Shown: positions 18,204-27,249 of the stretch, piece after piece
Position numbering within the stretch: position 1 is the stretch's first letter
Layout of the letters: each line of letters opens with the position of its first letter
The notes under the pieces: generated by a model
Told to the model about the DNA's origin: nothing
Database searches by the model: none
Seen by the model: only the letters and a program-made list of their open reading frames with translations
Translations under genes and position numbers: made by a program
Origin: Halobacillus sp. Marseille-P3879
GTDB lineage: Bacteria; Bacillota; Bacilli; Bacillales; Halobacillaceae
Length of the DNA stretch: 64,000 nucleotides
Direction: 5' to 3'
NCBI RefSeq assembly: GCF_900240285.1
Contig: NZ_OESS01000001.1
Coordinates: forward strand, 124,001 to 188,000

Positions 18204-19229
18204 ATGAGTATATGGTTGTTCCGTGCTGGGAGGCAGGGGGAGTACGAGAACAAGTTTTTAGAGGATAATCGAGTGTATTTGACCTGGGACGATCTAAATA
18301 CAGATTTATCCATGATCAGCGAAAAGGGAGAGCTTTATCAGGCACTTATTAACCTCTATGATCTTGAAAAAGAAAAAAAGGCGGTAAACTGGGCTTCACA
18401 GATCTGGCCGATTGCTCACCGGATGGAAATTGGAGACTGGGTCGTTCTTCCTTCGAAAATGAACCGAACGATACATATTGGGGAGATTACTGGTAATTAT
18501 CAGTACGAAGAATCAAATGGGAGCCCTTATTATCATTTTCGTGATGTAAGGTGGTTCGCGAAGGATATTCCGCGGGACCGCTTTGACCAGGACTTGTTGT
18601 ATTCATTTGGCGCCTTTATGACAGTTTGTAAGATCAAACGAAACGATGCGGAGAAAAGAATACGTGAGATGTATCGGAACCACTGGCATATCAAAAAAGA
18701 CAAAACGATCGAGGATCTGGTTGACGAAAATGAAGACCAGGTTACGTTTGATTTAGATGAGTACATTTATGATCAGATCTCCAAGCGCATCATTCAACGG
18801 TTTAAAGGACATAACATGGAGACATTAATTGAAGAATTACTTAAGGCAAAGGGGTTTACCACTTATCGAAGTCCGGAAGGAGCAGATCACGGTGTTGATA
18901 TCCTGGCTGCCTCTGATACGCTCGGCTTCGGGCATCCGAGAATATGTGTACAGGTGAAAACGTCAGATACTCCTCTTGACCGACCTACATTAGACCAGTT
19001 AATTGGTACGATGAGTAACTTTAGTGCAGGTTTTGGTTTACTGGTTTCATGGAGTGGCTTTAAAAATTCTGTAATGAGGGAAGTTCCTAAGCAGTTCTTT
19101 AAAGTACGCTTATGGGATTCGAAAACGGTAATCAATGAGCTCTTCAAAAATTATGAGCATTTAAGTGACGAAATAAAAAAAGAGATTCCGATTAAGAGAG
19201 TATGGATGTTGGATGAGAGTGATAGCTAA
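18204..19229 (+). CDS. Mrr-type restriction endonuclease (type IV)
   Basis: This 341-residue protein has an N-terminal EVE/PUA-like region (about 1-145, with WLFRAGRQG, IGDWVVLPSK and IHIGEI) and a C-terminal Mrr_cat nuclease (about 198-320). The nuclease motif is complete: Asp232 in HGVDILA and Gln250-x-Lys252 in CVQVKTSD, preceded by the helix METLIEELLKAKG. Such fusions cleave DNA carrying modified bases, the N-terminal module being the likely reader. The start is an ATG with GAGGAGG upstream. It is monocistronic, closed by a hairpin at 19242. It is the fourth defence-type locus within the first 19 kb. The recognised modification cannot be told from sequence. Confidence 0.8.
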   Translation: MSIWLFRAGRQGEYENKFLEDNRVYLTWDDLNTDLSMISEKGELYQALINLYDLEKEKKAVNWASQIWPIAHRMEIGDWVVLPSKMNRTIHIGEITGNYQYEESNGSPYYHFRDVRWFAKDIPRDRFDQDLLYSFGAFMTVCKIKRNDAEKRIREMYRNHWHIKKDKTIEDLVDENEDQVTFDLDEYIYDQISKRIIQRFKGHNMETLIEELLKAKGFTTYRSPEGADHGVDILAASDTLGFGHPRICVQVKTSDTPLDRPTLDQLIGTMSNFSAGFGLLVSWSGFKNSVMREVPKQFFKVRLWDSKTVINELFKNYEHLSDEIKKEIPIKRVWMLDESDS

Positions 19230-19241
19230 AAGTTATTCCAG

Positions 19242-19278
19242 GGGTTAAAACCATATCACAGGTTTTAACCCTTCTTTT
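19242..19278 (+). terminator. Rho-independent terminator
   Basis: GGGTTAAAACC (19242-19252) and GGTTTTAACCC (19261-19271) form a perfect stem with an 8-nt loop, followed by TTCTTTT. Confidence 0.85.
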
Positions 19279-19366
19279 AATGAAATTTTTAACTCCTCTG
19301 TATATAATAACGATGAAAGCTTTATGACGAATCAAAATAAGTAACTCCAGAAAGGAGTAACCAGCC

Positions 19367-20425
19367 ATGTCCCAGAACCCCATTCTCAAAATAGAAAACG
19401 TAGGAAAAGTCGAAGCCGATAAAGTATGGTTTCGTCCCTTTCAATTTCAATTAAACCAGGGCGAAGTAGCCGCTATCCAATGCGATCACATAGTGGGCCG
19501 GGTATTATTTAATGTGTTAACCGGGGAAGAAGCGGGATCTGGAAGGATGTCTTACTTCGATCAGCCTCACCCTAAAGACTGGAAGCGATATAATCATCGT
19601 ATTGGGCTGGTGAGTCATGAGGAAGGGGTATATGAGCGCTTGACTCCTTACGAATATCTCCAGTTTTTCCAGCAACTTTACGGTAGAAAAGGCGATATTG
19701 ATGAGTTATTACATAAAGTAAACATATCAGGTAGTAAGTCTCGTCGGATTAAGCTGCTGAGTTATTCGGAGCGGAAGCGGCTGGCTTTTGTGAAGGCGCT
19801 CGTTCATAAGCCGGAGCTGATCATTTTAGAAGAGCCTGATCAGAACATTGATTTAGAAAGCAAGGTGATCTTGCGGAAACTGATCAATGAGCATACGGCC
19901 GAGGGCGGCGCGGCTTTAGTGATTACGAGCAATATGGAGAGTGCGGTAATTTTAACGAATGACGTGTATCGTTTGAATGAAGAGGGTTTAAAGAAAATGG
20001 ATGTGCAGGAGCCTGATGACGTGTTGGTGAACGATAAGCACGATCAGGAAGAGGACAGCCGGCAGGAGCCTGAAACGAGTGCGCATGTCCAATTGGAACG
20101 GATTCCGGCGAAAGTGAAAGAGAAGATGATTCTTTTTGAGCCGACGGAGATTGATTATGTGGAAAGCGTAGATGGGACGGTGCAGCTGCATGTTAAAGGC
20201 GGGGTGTTTCCGTGTACGATTACGTTACAGGATTTAACGGAGCGGCTCGAGCCGTTTGGCTTCTTTCGCTGCCATCGTTCGTATATCGTGAATCTGCAGA
20301 AGGTTCGCGAGGTGATGACGTGGACGAGAAACAGCTACAGCTTAATTCTTGAGGATCATCATAAGAGCAATATACCATTATCGAAAGGAAAGCTCCAGGA
20401 TTTAAAGCAGGTATTGCGCATGTAA
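19367..20425 (+). CDS. ABC-ATPase-like/LytTR fusion regulator
   Basis: This 352-residue protein joins an ABC ATPase-like domain (1-205) to a LytTR DNA-binding domain (about 245-350, with FRCHRSYIVNL). The ATPase half is degenerate: the P-loop is QCDHIVGRV (38-46), where Arg and Val replace the invariant Lys-Ser/Thr; the signature reads LSYSERKRL; and Walker B is LIILEEPD with Glu for Asp. ATP hydrolysis is therefore unlikely, and the domain probably serves as a sensor or dock for the real transporter ATPase encoded just downstream. AAAGGAG precedes the ATG. It likely regulates the exporter genes at 20633-22182. Related ABC-LytTR fusions occur in Bacillus next to exporters. Confidence 0.82.
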   Translation: MSQNPILKIENVGKVEADKVWFRPFQFQLNQGEVAAIQCDHIVGRVLFNVLTGEEAGSGRMSYFDQPHPKDWKRYNHRIGLVSHEEGVYERLTPYEYLQFFQQLYGRKGDIDELLHKVNISGSKSRRIKLLSYSERKRLAFVKALVHKPELIILEEPDQNIDLESKVILRKLINEHTAEGGAALVITSNMESAVILTNDVYRLNEEGLKKMDVQEPDDVLVNDKHDQEEDSRQEPETSAHVQLERIPAKVKEKMILFEPTEIDYVESVDGTVQLHVKGGVFPCTITLQDLTERLEPFGFFRCHRSYIVNLQKVREVMTWTRNSYSLILEDHHKSNIPLSKGKLQDLKQVLRM

Positions 20426-20431
20426 TAGAAT

Positions 20432-20445
20432 ATTTCCCGGGAAAT
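20432..20445. repeat. Perfect 14-bp palindrome after the LytTR fusion gene
   Basis: ATTTCCCGGGAAAT is self-complementary without a loop, which suits a protein-binding site more than a terminator. It lies in the 207-nt gap before the exporter ATPase gene and might be part of its control region. Confidence 0.4.
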
Positions 20446-20632
20446 TTGTCGGGACAAGTCGTTTAATTCACAGCTTATATTCTCCTCTGGCTCTTTGGGA
20501 TGGTACATTCATAGTTTCATAGCTCCATTCAACCTGTAATTCTCTCTTTTCACGCTTATTTTAATGCTGGGGTGACGAGACCGTTATAAGCTTAAGTCAT
20601 CCAGTTGCGAAAGCAGAAAAGGGGAAATGAAG

Positions 20633-21481
20633 ATGAATCACATTATTGACGTGGCGAACGTTCGTAAGGAATATGAGGGGAAGAAGGCGTTGGATGATTT
20701 GTCGTTCTCGATCCAGACGGGAGAAACGTTTGGCTTCTTAGGACCGAGCGGGTCTGGGAAAACGACGACAATTAAGCTGCTGACGGCTCAGGAGGGGTAC
20801 CAGGCAGGAAATATTCACGTGTTTGGGGCTCCTGTTGAAAAGTTAAAAGATCCACAGCAGATGAAGCGGATTGGTGTATTAACGGATAATACCGGGTTGT
20901 ATGAGCGGTTAACGGTCGAAGCGAATTTAAGATTATATTGTAAGTTGTATGATGTATCTTATCAGCGCATCGACGAAGTTCTGGATGAAGTGGGATTGAC
21001 AGGGGAAGAATCTAAGGCGATCAGCAAGCTCTCCAAAGGGATGAAGCAGCGGGTGACGTTGGCGCGGACGATTCTGCATAAGCCGGAATTGTTGTTTCTG
21101 GATGAACCGACGTCAGCCTTAGACCCTGTCAGCACCGAGCGGATTCACAGCATTTTACGGAGGTTAAACGAAGAAGGCACGACGATTTTCTTAACGACTC
21201 ACGATATGTATGAAGCGGAAAGGATCTGTGATCGTGTCGCTTTTTTAAATAAAGGACACATCCAGCTGCAGGGTCCCCCGCGGGATTTGCGGGTGAGCCA
21301 TTCCGATTCTTCGATCACGATCTTGTTAAAAGATGGAAGAGAACAGCTCGTCGGCAATGATGAAGAGGGAGCGGAACGCATTGGTGCAGCGATCGCGAGT
21401 CAACAGCTCGCTTCGGTGCATTCCAATGAGCCGACCTTAGGTGATATTTTCGCTCGAGTAACAGGAAAGGAGCTGTTCTAA
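20633..21481 (+). CDS. ABC exporter ATP-binding protein
   Basis: This is a 282-residue, catalytically intact ABC ATPase: Walker A GPSGSGKTT, signature LSKGMKQRV, Walker B LLFLDEPTSALD and switch His in TTHDMYEAE. The C-terminal extension is of the DrrA/NatA type found in ABC-2 exporters. The ATG at 20633 is preferred to 20627 because AAAAGGGGA (20617-20625) is correctly spaced only for the former. The stop overlaps the permease start by one base (TAATG), giving a two-component exporter. Cargo is unknown; ions, lipids or drugs are typical. Control by the adjacent LytTR fusion protein is likely. Confidence 0.88.
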   Translation: MNHIIDVANVRKEYEGKKALDDLSFSIQTGETFGFLGPSGSGKTTTIKLLTAQEGYQAGNIHVFGAPVEKLKDPQQMKRIGVLTDNTGLYERLTVEANLRLYCKLYDVSYQRIDEVLDEVGLTGEESKAISKLSKGMKQRVTLARTILHKPELLFLDEPTSALDPVSTERIHSILRRLNEEGTTIFLTTHDMYEAERICDRVAFLNKGHIQLQGPPRDLRVSHSDSSITILLKDGREQLVGNDEEGAERIGAAIASQQLASVHSNEPTLGDIFARVTGKELF

Positions 21482-22182
21482 TGATATCCGTCAAACGAAT
21501 TCAAGCAGTGGTTATGAAGGATTACCGGGATCTTCTAAAGAATGCGTATATGCTATCTACGGCTGTCGTCCCGCTGTTCTTTGCTTTCATATTAAGAAGT
21601 CAGGGAGAAGAGGTCGAGACAGGGGCCGTCTTTATGCCGATCACGCTTACGATGGTTATCGTGGGGGCATTTATCCAGGCAGCTGTGATTGCCGAAGAAA
21701 AAGAGAAGAACACGTTAAGAGGGCTGCTCCTGTCTCCGCTTAATACAGCGGAAATTTTCATTGGAAAAAGTGTACTTTCCGCCGTTGCAAGCATCATTAT
21801 GATTGTGGCGGTCATCCTGATTGGGAATATTACGATGCCTGATCAGATGCTGCTCACTGCGGCAGTGATGCTCATTAGTCTCACGATTTTTATCAGTATC
21901 GGGACGATTCTCGGACTGGTTTCTCGTACGGTAATGGAAACGTCTGTCATCGGTATCCCTGTGTTGTTTATTTTCGGCATGGGCGACATTTTTCAAACGA
22001 TCATTGACTCCGAATGGCTTCTTAATGTGATGGGTTATCTGCCAGATCAACAATTCGGCGAGCTGCTTCTGCAGTTGAAGAACGGCGAGGCGGTCGGTGA
22101 CCACTTCCTCGTCTTATCGATATGGGCGGCTGCCAGTGTGTTAGTCACCATCTATATTTTTAAAAAGCGCCGGTTTGATTAA
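21481..22182 (+). CDS. ABC-2 type exporter permease
   Basis: This 233-residue membrane protein has about six predicted helices, for example around 24-38, 50-65, 97-114, 118-142 and 150-175, and a short cytoplasmic start, as in ABC-2 family half-permeases. The EEKEKNTLRGLLLSPL loop is the conserved coupling segment of this family. It is translationally coupled to the ATPase gene, and AAAGGAG for it lies inside that gene. A hairpin follows at 22194. Together the two genes form a NatAB/DrrAB-like exporter whose substrate is not evident. Confidence 0.85.
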   Translation: MISVKRIQAVVMKDYRDLLKNAYMLSTAVVPLFFAFILRSQGEEVETGAVFMPITLTMVIVGAFIQAAVIAEEKEKNTLRGLLLSPLNTAEIFIGKSVLSAVASIIMIVAVILIGNITMPDQMLLTAAVMLISLTIFISIGTILGLVSRTVMETSVIGIPVLFIFGMGDIFQTIIDSEWLLNVMGYLPDQQFGELLLQLKNGEAVGDHFLVLSIWAAASVLVTIYIFKKRRFD

Positions 22183-22193
22183 TATGGGGTAAG

Positions 22194-22228
22194 GAGCTGC
22201 AGCGGTATCATGGCTGCAGCTCTTTTGT
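22194..22228 (+). terminator. Rho-independent terminator of the exporter operon
   Basis: GAGCTGCAGC (22194-22203) and GCTGCAGCTC (22213-22222) are perfectly complementary and followed by TTTTG. Confidence 0.88.
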
Positions 22229-22313
22229 TATTGCGGTTGATTGTAGAACTCCATTTCCCGCTGTTTGTTTACATGAGCTGGCATAGTATACTAGGGGAAG
22301 AGGTGGTCAGTTT

Positions 22314-22958
22314 ATGGAAGATATAACCTTTGGATCGCTGCTTGAGACAATAGGTGAATTATTTTCGGATGAAATTTCAATCGCTGTTTCCAATACAAAA
22401 GAATATATCTACTATCGGCCAAGTAAGCGGATTGATTTAAAGATCAGCGCCGGAGATCCTGTAAAGGAAGGGACAATTGCGCATAAGGCATTGGCGACGA
22501 ACCAGAAGGTCTCTGAGTTTATTAACCGTGATGTCTTCGGGGTTCCGTATCACGGCATGGCTGTACCTTTTTTACATAATGGACAGGTGGAGGGCTGTGT
22601 GACAGCGATTTACCCGGCTTTAGCGGATGGGAAAGCCGTGGTGACCGTAAAAACGCCCGATGGGTGGATGCCTCTTCCTTATTCAAAAGTGGAGTATTTA
22701 GAAAGCAAGGAGAAGAAGACGTACGTGTATTCGGAAGACTTGTCAGGAACGCATAAACATTCTCTGCAGGAATTTGAATATTTGCTTCCGATGGACTCCT
22801 TTATTCGGTGTCATCGTTCTTTTATCGTGAATGTGAATCATATTCAGGAGATCTACCCTGATACGCATTCCACCTTTTTGCTTTCTATGGATAATGGCGA
22901 GCAGGTCCCTGTGAGTCAGTCCTATTCCAGTTATTTTCGCAAACTGCTGGGCTTCTAG
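22314..22958 (+). CDS. LytTR transcriptional regulator with N-terminal sensor domain
   Basis: This 214-residue protein has an N-terminal sensor region (about 1-110, FSDEISIAVSNTKEYIYY onward, with a GAF/Roadblock-like look) and a C-terminal LytTR DNA-binding domain (about 118-212, FIRCHRSFIVNVNHI). It has no receiver domain and no TM segment, so it probably senses a cytoplasmic ligand directly. GAGGTGG precedes its ATG. The next gene on the same strand, 129 nt away, encodes acetate CoA-transferase, which is the likely target. The LytTR half is clearly paralogous to that of the ABC-LytTR fusion at 19367. Confidence 0.8.
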   Translation: MEDITFGSLLETIGELFSDEISIAVSNTKEYIYYRPSKRIDLKISAGDPVKEGTIAHKALATNQKVSEFINRDVFGVPYHGMAVPFLHNGQVEGCVTAIYPALADGKAVVTVKTPDGWMPLPYSKVEYLESKEKKTYVYSEDLSGTHKHSLQEFEYLLPMDSFIRCHRSFIVNVNHIQEIYPDTHSTFLLSMDNGEQVPVSQSYSSYFRKLLGF

Positions 22959-23087
22959 TTTTTGCTGCTTGAGAAGCTTAATTTACTGTTTTATCAGAAA
23001 ATTCCGTATCCTGTTCTGTAATTCCCTATCCAGGTAAGGATCATTGATAAAATGAAACTTACAACTATTGAGTAGGAAGGGGATTGG

Positions 23088-24605
23088 ATGATGGAGAAAA
23101 TCATGGAACGAATTAGGGATCCTCGCTTGAGGGACTGTGTGGTTACACCTGAGGAAGCCGCTTCCTGGATTGAGAACGGCATGACCCTCGGCTTAAGCGG
23201 GTTTACACGTGCGGGTGATGTGAAAGCGGTACCAGATGCGTTGGTGAACCGCGTAAGGAATGAGGAAGACTTTAAAGTCAATGTGTATACAGGGGCTTCT
23301 TTAGGTTCCGATGTAGATAAACTGTTTGCGGAAGCCGGAATTCTAGGAAAAAGACTGCCGTTCCAGGCCGACCCGACGATGCGTAAAGGAATCAACCAGG
23401 GGGAGTTTTTATTCGTCGACCAGCATCTCTCCCATACAGCGGAGCATATTAGAGCTGGGGTTATGGATGTCGATATCGCAATTTTGGAAGCGGTTGCAAT
23501 CACAGAAGACGGATTGGTAGTCCCAACCACTTCGATCGGAAACTCTTTGTCGTTTGCTTTAAATGCCAAGTCAATCATTATTGAGATCAATATGGCTCAA
23601 TCTACACAGCTGGAAGGCCTGCACGATTTATATGCACCTGGAAAACAGGGGGAGAGAGAACCGATTCCGCTAGTTAAAGCTGATGATTCTATTGGAAAGA
23701 AAGGAATTCAAGTTGATGTGGAAAAGGTGAAGGGAGTTGTATTTACCAACCAGCTTGATTCTCCGTCCACCATTGTACCGCCAGATGAAGAAACGGTGGT
23801 TATGGCGGAGCATTTAATCGAATTTCTTCAAAAAGAAGTACAGGCAGGGCGGTTAACAGAAAGCCTCGCACCCTTACAATCGGGCATAGGTTCAGTAGCC
23901 AATGCGGTGTTACATGGAATGATCGAGTCCGATTTTCAAAATCTAGAAGTGTATTCTGAGGTATTACAGGATGCGGTCTTTGATTTAATGGATGCGGGCA
24001 AAGTCCGTTCGGCTTCCTGCTGTTCGATCACGCTTTCCGAGGAAAAAATGAATCACGTGTTCTCTAACTTTGAACACTATCGCGACAAATTAATTATGCG
24101 TCCTCAGGAGATTTCCAACCATCCTGAAATCATTCGGCGTCTTGGATTGATTTCGATTAATACGGCTTTGGAATTCGATATTTACGGAAATGTTAATTCC
24201 ACGCACGTATCCGGGACAAAAATGATCAATGGCATCGGCGGTTCCGGCGATTTTGCCAGAAATGCCCGTCTTGCCATTTTCGTCACAAAATCGATTGCGA
24301 AAGACGGTAAGATTTCAAGCATCGTTCCGTTTGTCTCTCACGTCGACCATACGGAACACGACGTCGATGTGGTCGTTACTGAACAAGGGTATGCTGATTT
24401 AAGAGGACTGGCGCCTAGGGAAAGGGTGTCTCGGATTATTGAGAATTGTGCCCATCCGTTGTATCGGGAGCAGCTATGGGCCTATTACGAGGAAGCAAAG
24501 ACAAGAGGCGGGCAGACACCGCATGTTCTAGAAAAAGCGTTCTCCTGGCATCAGACTCTTGCTGAGAAGGGAACTATGCTTGAAGCCGAAGCAGCGACGG
24601 TATAA
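23088..24605 (+). CDS. Acetyl-CoA hydrolase / succinyl-CoA:acetate CoA-transferase
   Basis: This 505-residue class I CoA-transferase has the N-terminal domain of the acetyl-CoA hydrolase family (SGFTRAGDVKAVP, about 37-50) and a C-terminal domain with the covalent glutamate at Glu291 in VYSEVLQD, close to its position in AarC-type enzymes. GGSGDFARNA and the HVDHTEHDVDVVVTEQGYADLRG region complete the site. It moves CoA between succinyl-CoA or acetyl-CoA and acetate or other acids, linking acetate handling to the TCA cycle. GGAAGGGG precedes the ATG. The LytTR gene just upstream may control it, and malate:quinone oxidoreductase follows. Hydrolase and transferase activities cannot be separated by sequence alone. 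Confidence 0.86.
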   Translation: MMEKIMERIRDPRLRDCVVTPEEAASWIENGMTLGLSGFTRAGDVKAVPDALVNRVRNEEDFKVNVYTGASLGSDVDKLFAEAGILGKRLPFQADPTMRKGINQGEFLFVDQHLSHTAEHIRAGVMDVDIAILEAVAITEDGLVVPTTSIGNSLSFALNAKSIIIEINMAQSTQLEGLHDLYAPGKQGEREPIPLVKADDSIGKKGIQVDVEKVKGVVFTNQLDSPSTIVPPDEETVVMAEHLIEFLQKEVQAGRLTESLAPLQSGIGSVANAVLHGMIESDFQNLEVYSEVLQDAVFDLMDAGKVRSASCCSITLSEEKMNHVFSNFEHYRDKLIMRPQEISNHPEIIRRLGLISINTALEFDIYGNVNSTHVSGTKMINGIGGSGDFARNARLAIFVTKSIAKDGKISSIVPFVSHVDHTEHDVDVVVTEQGYADLRGLAPRERVSRIIENCAHPLYREQLWAYYEEAKTRGGQTPHVLEKAFSWHQTLAEKGTMLEAEAATV

Positions 24606-24908
24606 GTTTCAACTGCCCAGGATTTCGTGCATTACCAACGAAGCTGAACTAAATAGATGGAAGCAGAATAAAAACTTCACATTGAGGCAGAAAGAATCAT
24701 TAATAACACTAGATAAAAATTTAGTTTGGGCTTATGTTCAGACTCTCACTTTTAACCTGGACGTAAATAGTTTATAATTTAATTATCAGACAAGAATGAT
24801 TTTTTAATTTATAAACCGCTATCACAAATGTAAATTAATAACAGAAAAGGTGTAACTAGTTAATGCCTGCATCTTTTCACCAAATCTTTAAGATGAAGGA
24901 TGGTAAAG
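24606..24908. other. Gene-free stretch before mqo
   Basis: This AT-rich interval probably contains the mqo promoter, for example the TTTATAATTTAA element near 24772. No hairpin with a T run and no convincing small gene are visible; the plus-strand frame that enters it from the previous gene is a shadow. Confidence 0.4.
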
Positions 24909-26414
24909 ATGAGCAACAGAGAAGCAAATACAGATGTGATTTTAATTGGTGCAGGAATTATGAGTGCTACATTGGGGTCACTGCTGAAGGAATTAGTCCC
25001 GGACTGGAATGTGAAATTGTTTGAGAAGCTTGATAGTGCAGGGAAAGAAAGCTCGAACGTATGGAATAACGCAGGTACGGGCCATGCTGCATTGTGCGAG
25101 CTGAACTATACGCAGGAACATCCGGACGGTACCATAGATATTACGAAAGCGATTAAAGTAAATGAACAGTTCCAGGTCTCTAAGCAGTTCTGGTCGTACC
25201 TTGTGAACAGTCATATGATCCGTAATCCGCAGGAGTTTATCCTGTCCCTGCCTCATATGAGTTTTGTGCAGGGAGAGAAAAATGTTTCGTTTTTACGAAA
25301 GCGCTTCGAAAAAATGTCCAGTCATCCGCTGTTTCAGGGCATGGAATTCTCCGATGATCCCGAAAAGCTGAAAGAGTGGATTCCGCTTATGATGGAGAAT
25401 CGCACCGTCAGCGAACCTATTGCCGCGACTAAGATCGATTCAGGTACGGATGTGAATTTCGGAGAATTAACGCATAAATTGATTAATCATTTAGAGCGCA
25501 GTAACAGCCTTGAAATTAACTACAAGCATAGCGTGGAGGATATCACGCGTACAGAAGATGGCTTGTGGGAAGTCAAGGTTCATGACCACGAGAACGAGAA
25601 AATCGAATACCATACGGCGAACTTCGTCTTCATCGGCGGCGGTGGCGGCAGTCTGCACCTTCTGCAAAAAACCGGCATTCCGGAATCGAAGAATATCGGC
25701 GGTTTCCCGGTAAGCGGGCAGTTCATGGTCTGTAAGAATCAGGAAGTTGTCGAGAAGCATTATGCGAAGGTGTACGGCAAAGCCAAGGTAGGGGCGCCTC
25801 CTATGTCTGTGCCGCACCTCGACACACGCCTGATCGACAATAAAACGTCGCTGTTGTTCGGGCCATTTGCCGGCTTCTCGCCGAAGTTCTTAAAAACAGG
25901 CTCCCTGTCTGATTTATTAACATCGGTCAAAAAGGATAACTTCGTCACGATGGTCGCAGCAGGCGTGAAAAACGCTTCACTGACCAAATACTTGATTGAA
26001 CAAGTGATTCAGTCGAAAGAACAGCGCATGGAAGAGTTGCGTGCCTTTATCCCGGACGCGAAAAGCGAGGATTGGGATTTAGTTACGGCTGGACAGCGTG
26101 TGCAGGTGATTAAAGATACGAAAGCCGGAAAAGGCGTCCTTCAGTTTGGTACGGAAGTCGTCAGTTCAGAAGACGGCTCGATCGCAGCACTGCTCGGAGC
26201 TTCCCCAGGGGCATCGACTGCGGTTTCCGTTATGCTTGAAGTGTTGGAACGATGCTTCCCGCACCATATCAAAGAGTGGGAGCCGAAGATTAAAGACATG
26301 ATTCCATCTTACGGCGAATCCTTAGCGGAAAATCCGGAGCTGATCCGCGAAGTTCATACAACAACTGACCGGGCACTCCAATTAGAAGATCAAGAATTGG
26401 CAGAATCGGTTTAA
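24909..26414 (+). CDS. mqo: Malate:quinone oxidoreductase
   Basis: This is a 501-residue FAD-dependent, peripheral membrane enzyme that oxidises malate to oxaloacetate and passes electrons to quinone. The N-terminal Rossmann motif is [14 protein letters not shown], followed by the Mqo-typical [36 protein letters not shown] lies near residues 245-262 and the C-terminus carries [15 protein letters not shown]. Length fits the family. The ATG at 24909 is preferred over 24900 because GAAGGA overlaps the latter. It stands alone between two control regions and ends in a hairpin shared with the convergent gene. Function is assigned with high confidence. Confidence 0.95.
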   Translation: MSNREANTDVILIGAGIMSATLGSLLKELVPDWNVKLFEKLDSAGKESSNVWNNAGTGHAALCELNYTQEHPDGTIDITKAIKVNEQFQVSKQFWSYLVNSHMIRNPQEFILSLPHMSFVQGEKNVSFLRKRFEKMSSHPLFQGMEFSDDPEKLKEWIPLMMENRTVSEPIAATKIDSGTDVNFGELTHKLINHLERSNSLEINYKHSVEDITRTEDGLWEVKVHDHENEKIEYHTANFVFIGGGGGSLHLLQKTGIPESKNIGGFPVSGQFMVCKNQEVVEKHYAKVYGKAKVGAPPMSVPHLDTRLIDNKTSLLFGPFAGFSPKFLKTGSLSDLLTSVKKDNFVTMVAAGVKNASLTKYLIEQVIQSKEQRMEELRAFIPDAKSEDWDLVTAGQRVQVIKDTKAGKGVLQFGTEVVSSEDGSIAALLGASPGASTAVSVMLEVLERCFPHHIKEWEPKIKDMIPSYGESLAENPELIREVHTTTDRALQLEDQELAESV

Positions 26415-26423
26415 ATCGTAAAG

Positions 26424-26465
26424 GAAGCCTCGTTTGCTTTAAAAGCAGATGAGGCTTCTTTTTTA
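26424..26465. terminator. Bidirectional terminator after mqo
   Basis: GAAGCCTC (26424-26431) pairs with GAGGCTTC (26451-26458), with a further inner helix TTGCTTT/AAAAGCAG, then a T run. It also reads as terminator for the minus-strand gene that ends at 26463. Confidence 0.85.
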
Positions 26466-27164
26466 TTTAACTTTTTCCAACTGGTGGTGTTGATGAGGAA
26501 TCACCATCAACCCATCGTTCTCTAACCACTCGGCCAGCAGCACATCCTCGATTCGACTAACGCCGTGACTGGTCAATTCCCTTTTCAGCCAATCTCTCTC
26601 TTTGTTGATTTCCTCTAAATTCTCCCAGATCAGCTCGCCGTCTTTAATTAAAGTGACGGGCAGATAAACAGGGTGGGGCGGCATATTAAAGTCTTCCAAC
26701 GTTGTCTTCTGATACTGCGCTTTCTTTAAGACGCTAATCGACCCATTTGATTCGACTAAGGCGAATGCGACTTCACGAATCGAGAATATTTCACTCTGGC
26801 GCAGCAAGCCTTGCAGCTGATTAATGTTCATACGGGCTTTGTTAAGTTGTTCAAAGTCGATCTGCCCGTTTCGAATTACTATCGTAGGCTGCCCTTCAAA
26901 AAAGTGCCTGAATAAAAGCGATTTTTGTGCGATGTATTCAAATACAAATAATAGACCGCCCCAGATGACTGTCGTGTAGACAATCGAGATCACAGGAATA
27001 TTTTCATCATAAACGGCATTCCCTAATAATTCGCTTAACACAATCGCGGAAATAAAGTGGAATGGAGTGATTTGATCGATCAGCTTTTTACCGATCACCC
27101 GAATTAGGAAAAACAGCAGTAGGAATCCGATGACGAGCTTAATCGATAATTGCAGTATGTCCAT
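26463..27164 (-). CDS. DUF421 membrane protein, YetF-like
   Basis: This 233-residue protein has three N-terminal membrane helices (about 6-24, 36-52, 58-80) and a cytoplasmic DUF421/YetF domain with GQPTIVIRNGQID and MNINQLQGLLRQ. Proteins of this family (YcaP, YetF, YdfR) are found in spore-forming Bacillota; their biochemical role is unclear. GGGGAGG lies upstream of the ATG. It ends at the mqo terminator. The SAM-riboswitch gene lies upstream on the same strand with an 85-nt gap, so limited read-through is possible, but the gene has its own ribosome binding site. Confidence 0.8.
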   Translation of the reverse strand: MDILQLSIKLVIGFLLLFFLIRVIGKKLIDQITPFHFISAIVLSELLGNAVYDENIPVISIVYTTVIWGGLLFVFEYIAQKSLLFRHFFEGQPTIVIRNGQIDFEQLNKARMNINQLQGLLRQSEIFSIREVAFALVESNGSISVLKKAQYQKTTLEDFNMPPHPVYLPVTLIKDGELIWENLEEINKERDWLKRELTSHGVSRIEDVLLAEWLENDGLMVIPHQHHQLEKVK

Positions 27165-27249
27165 TGCCCATCCTCCCCATAAAACTAGTACTCTATTATC
27201 TTCTCCACAATTTCAAGAGTCCATACTTTGGATAGGGAGGATTTCTCAG

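Noticed and set aside
24559-24777. 72-residue plus-strand frame overlapping the CoA-transferase end
   Set aside because: It begins inside the conserved gene in another frame and has no ribosome binding site of its own.
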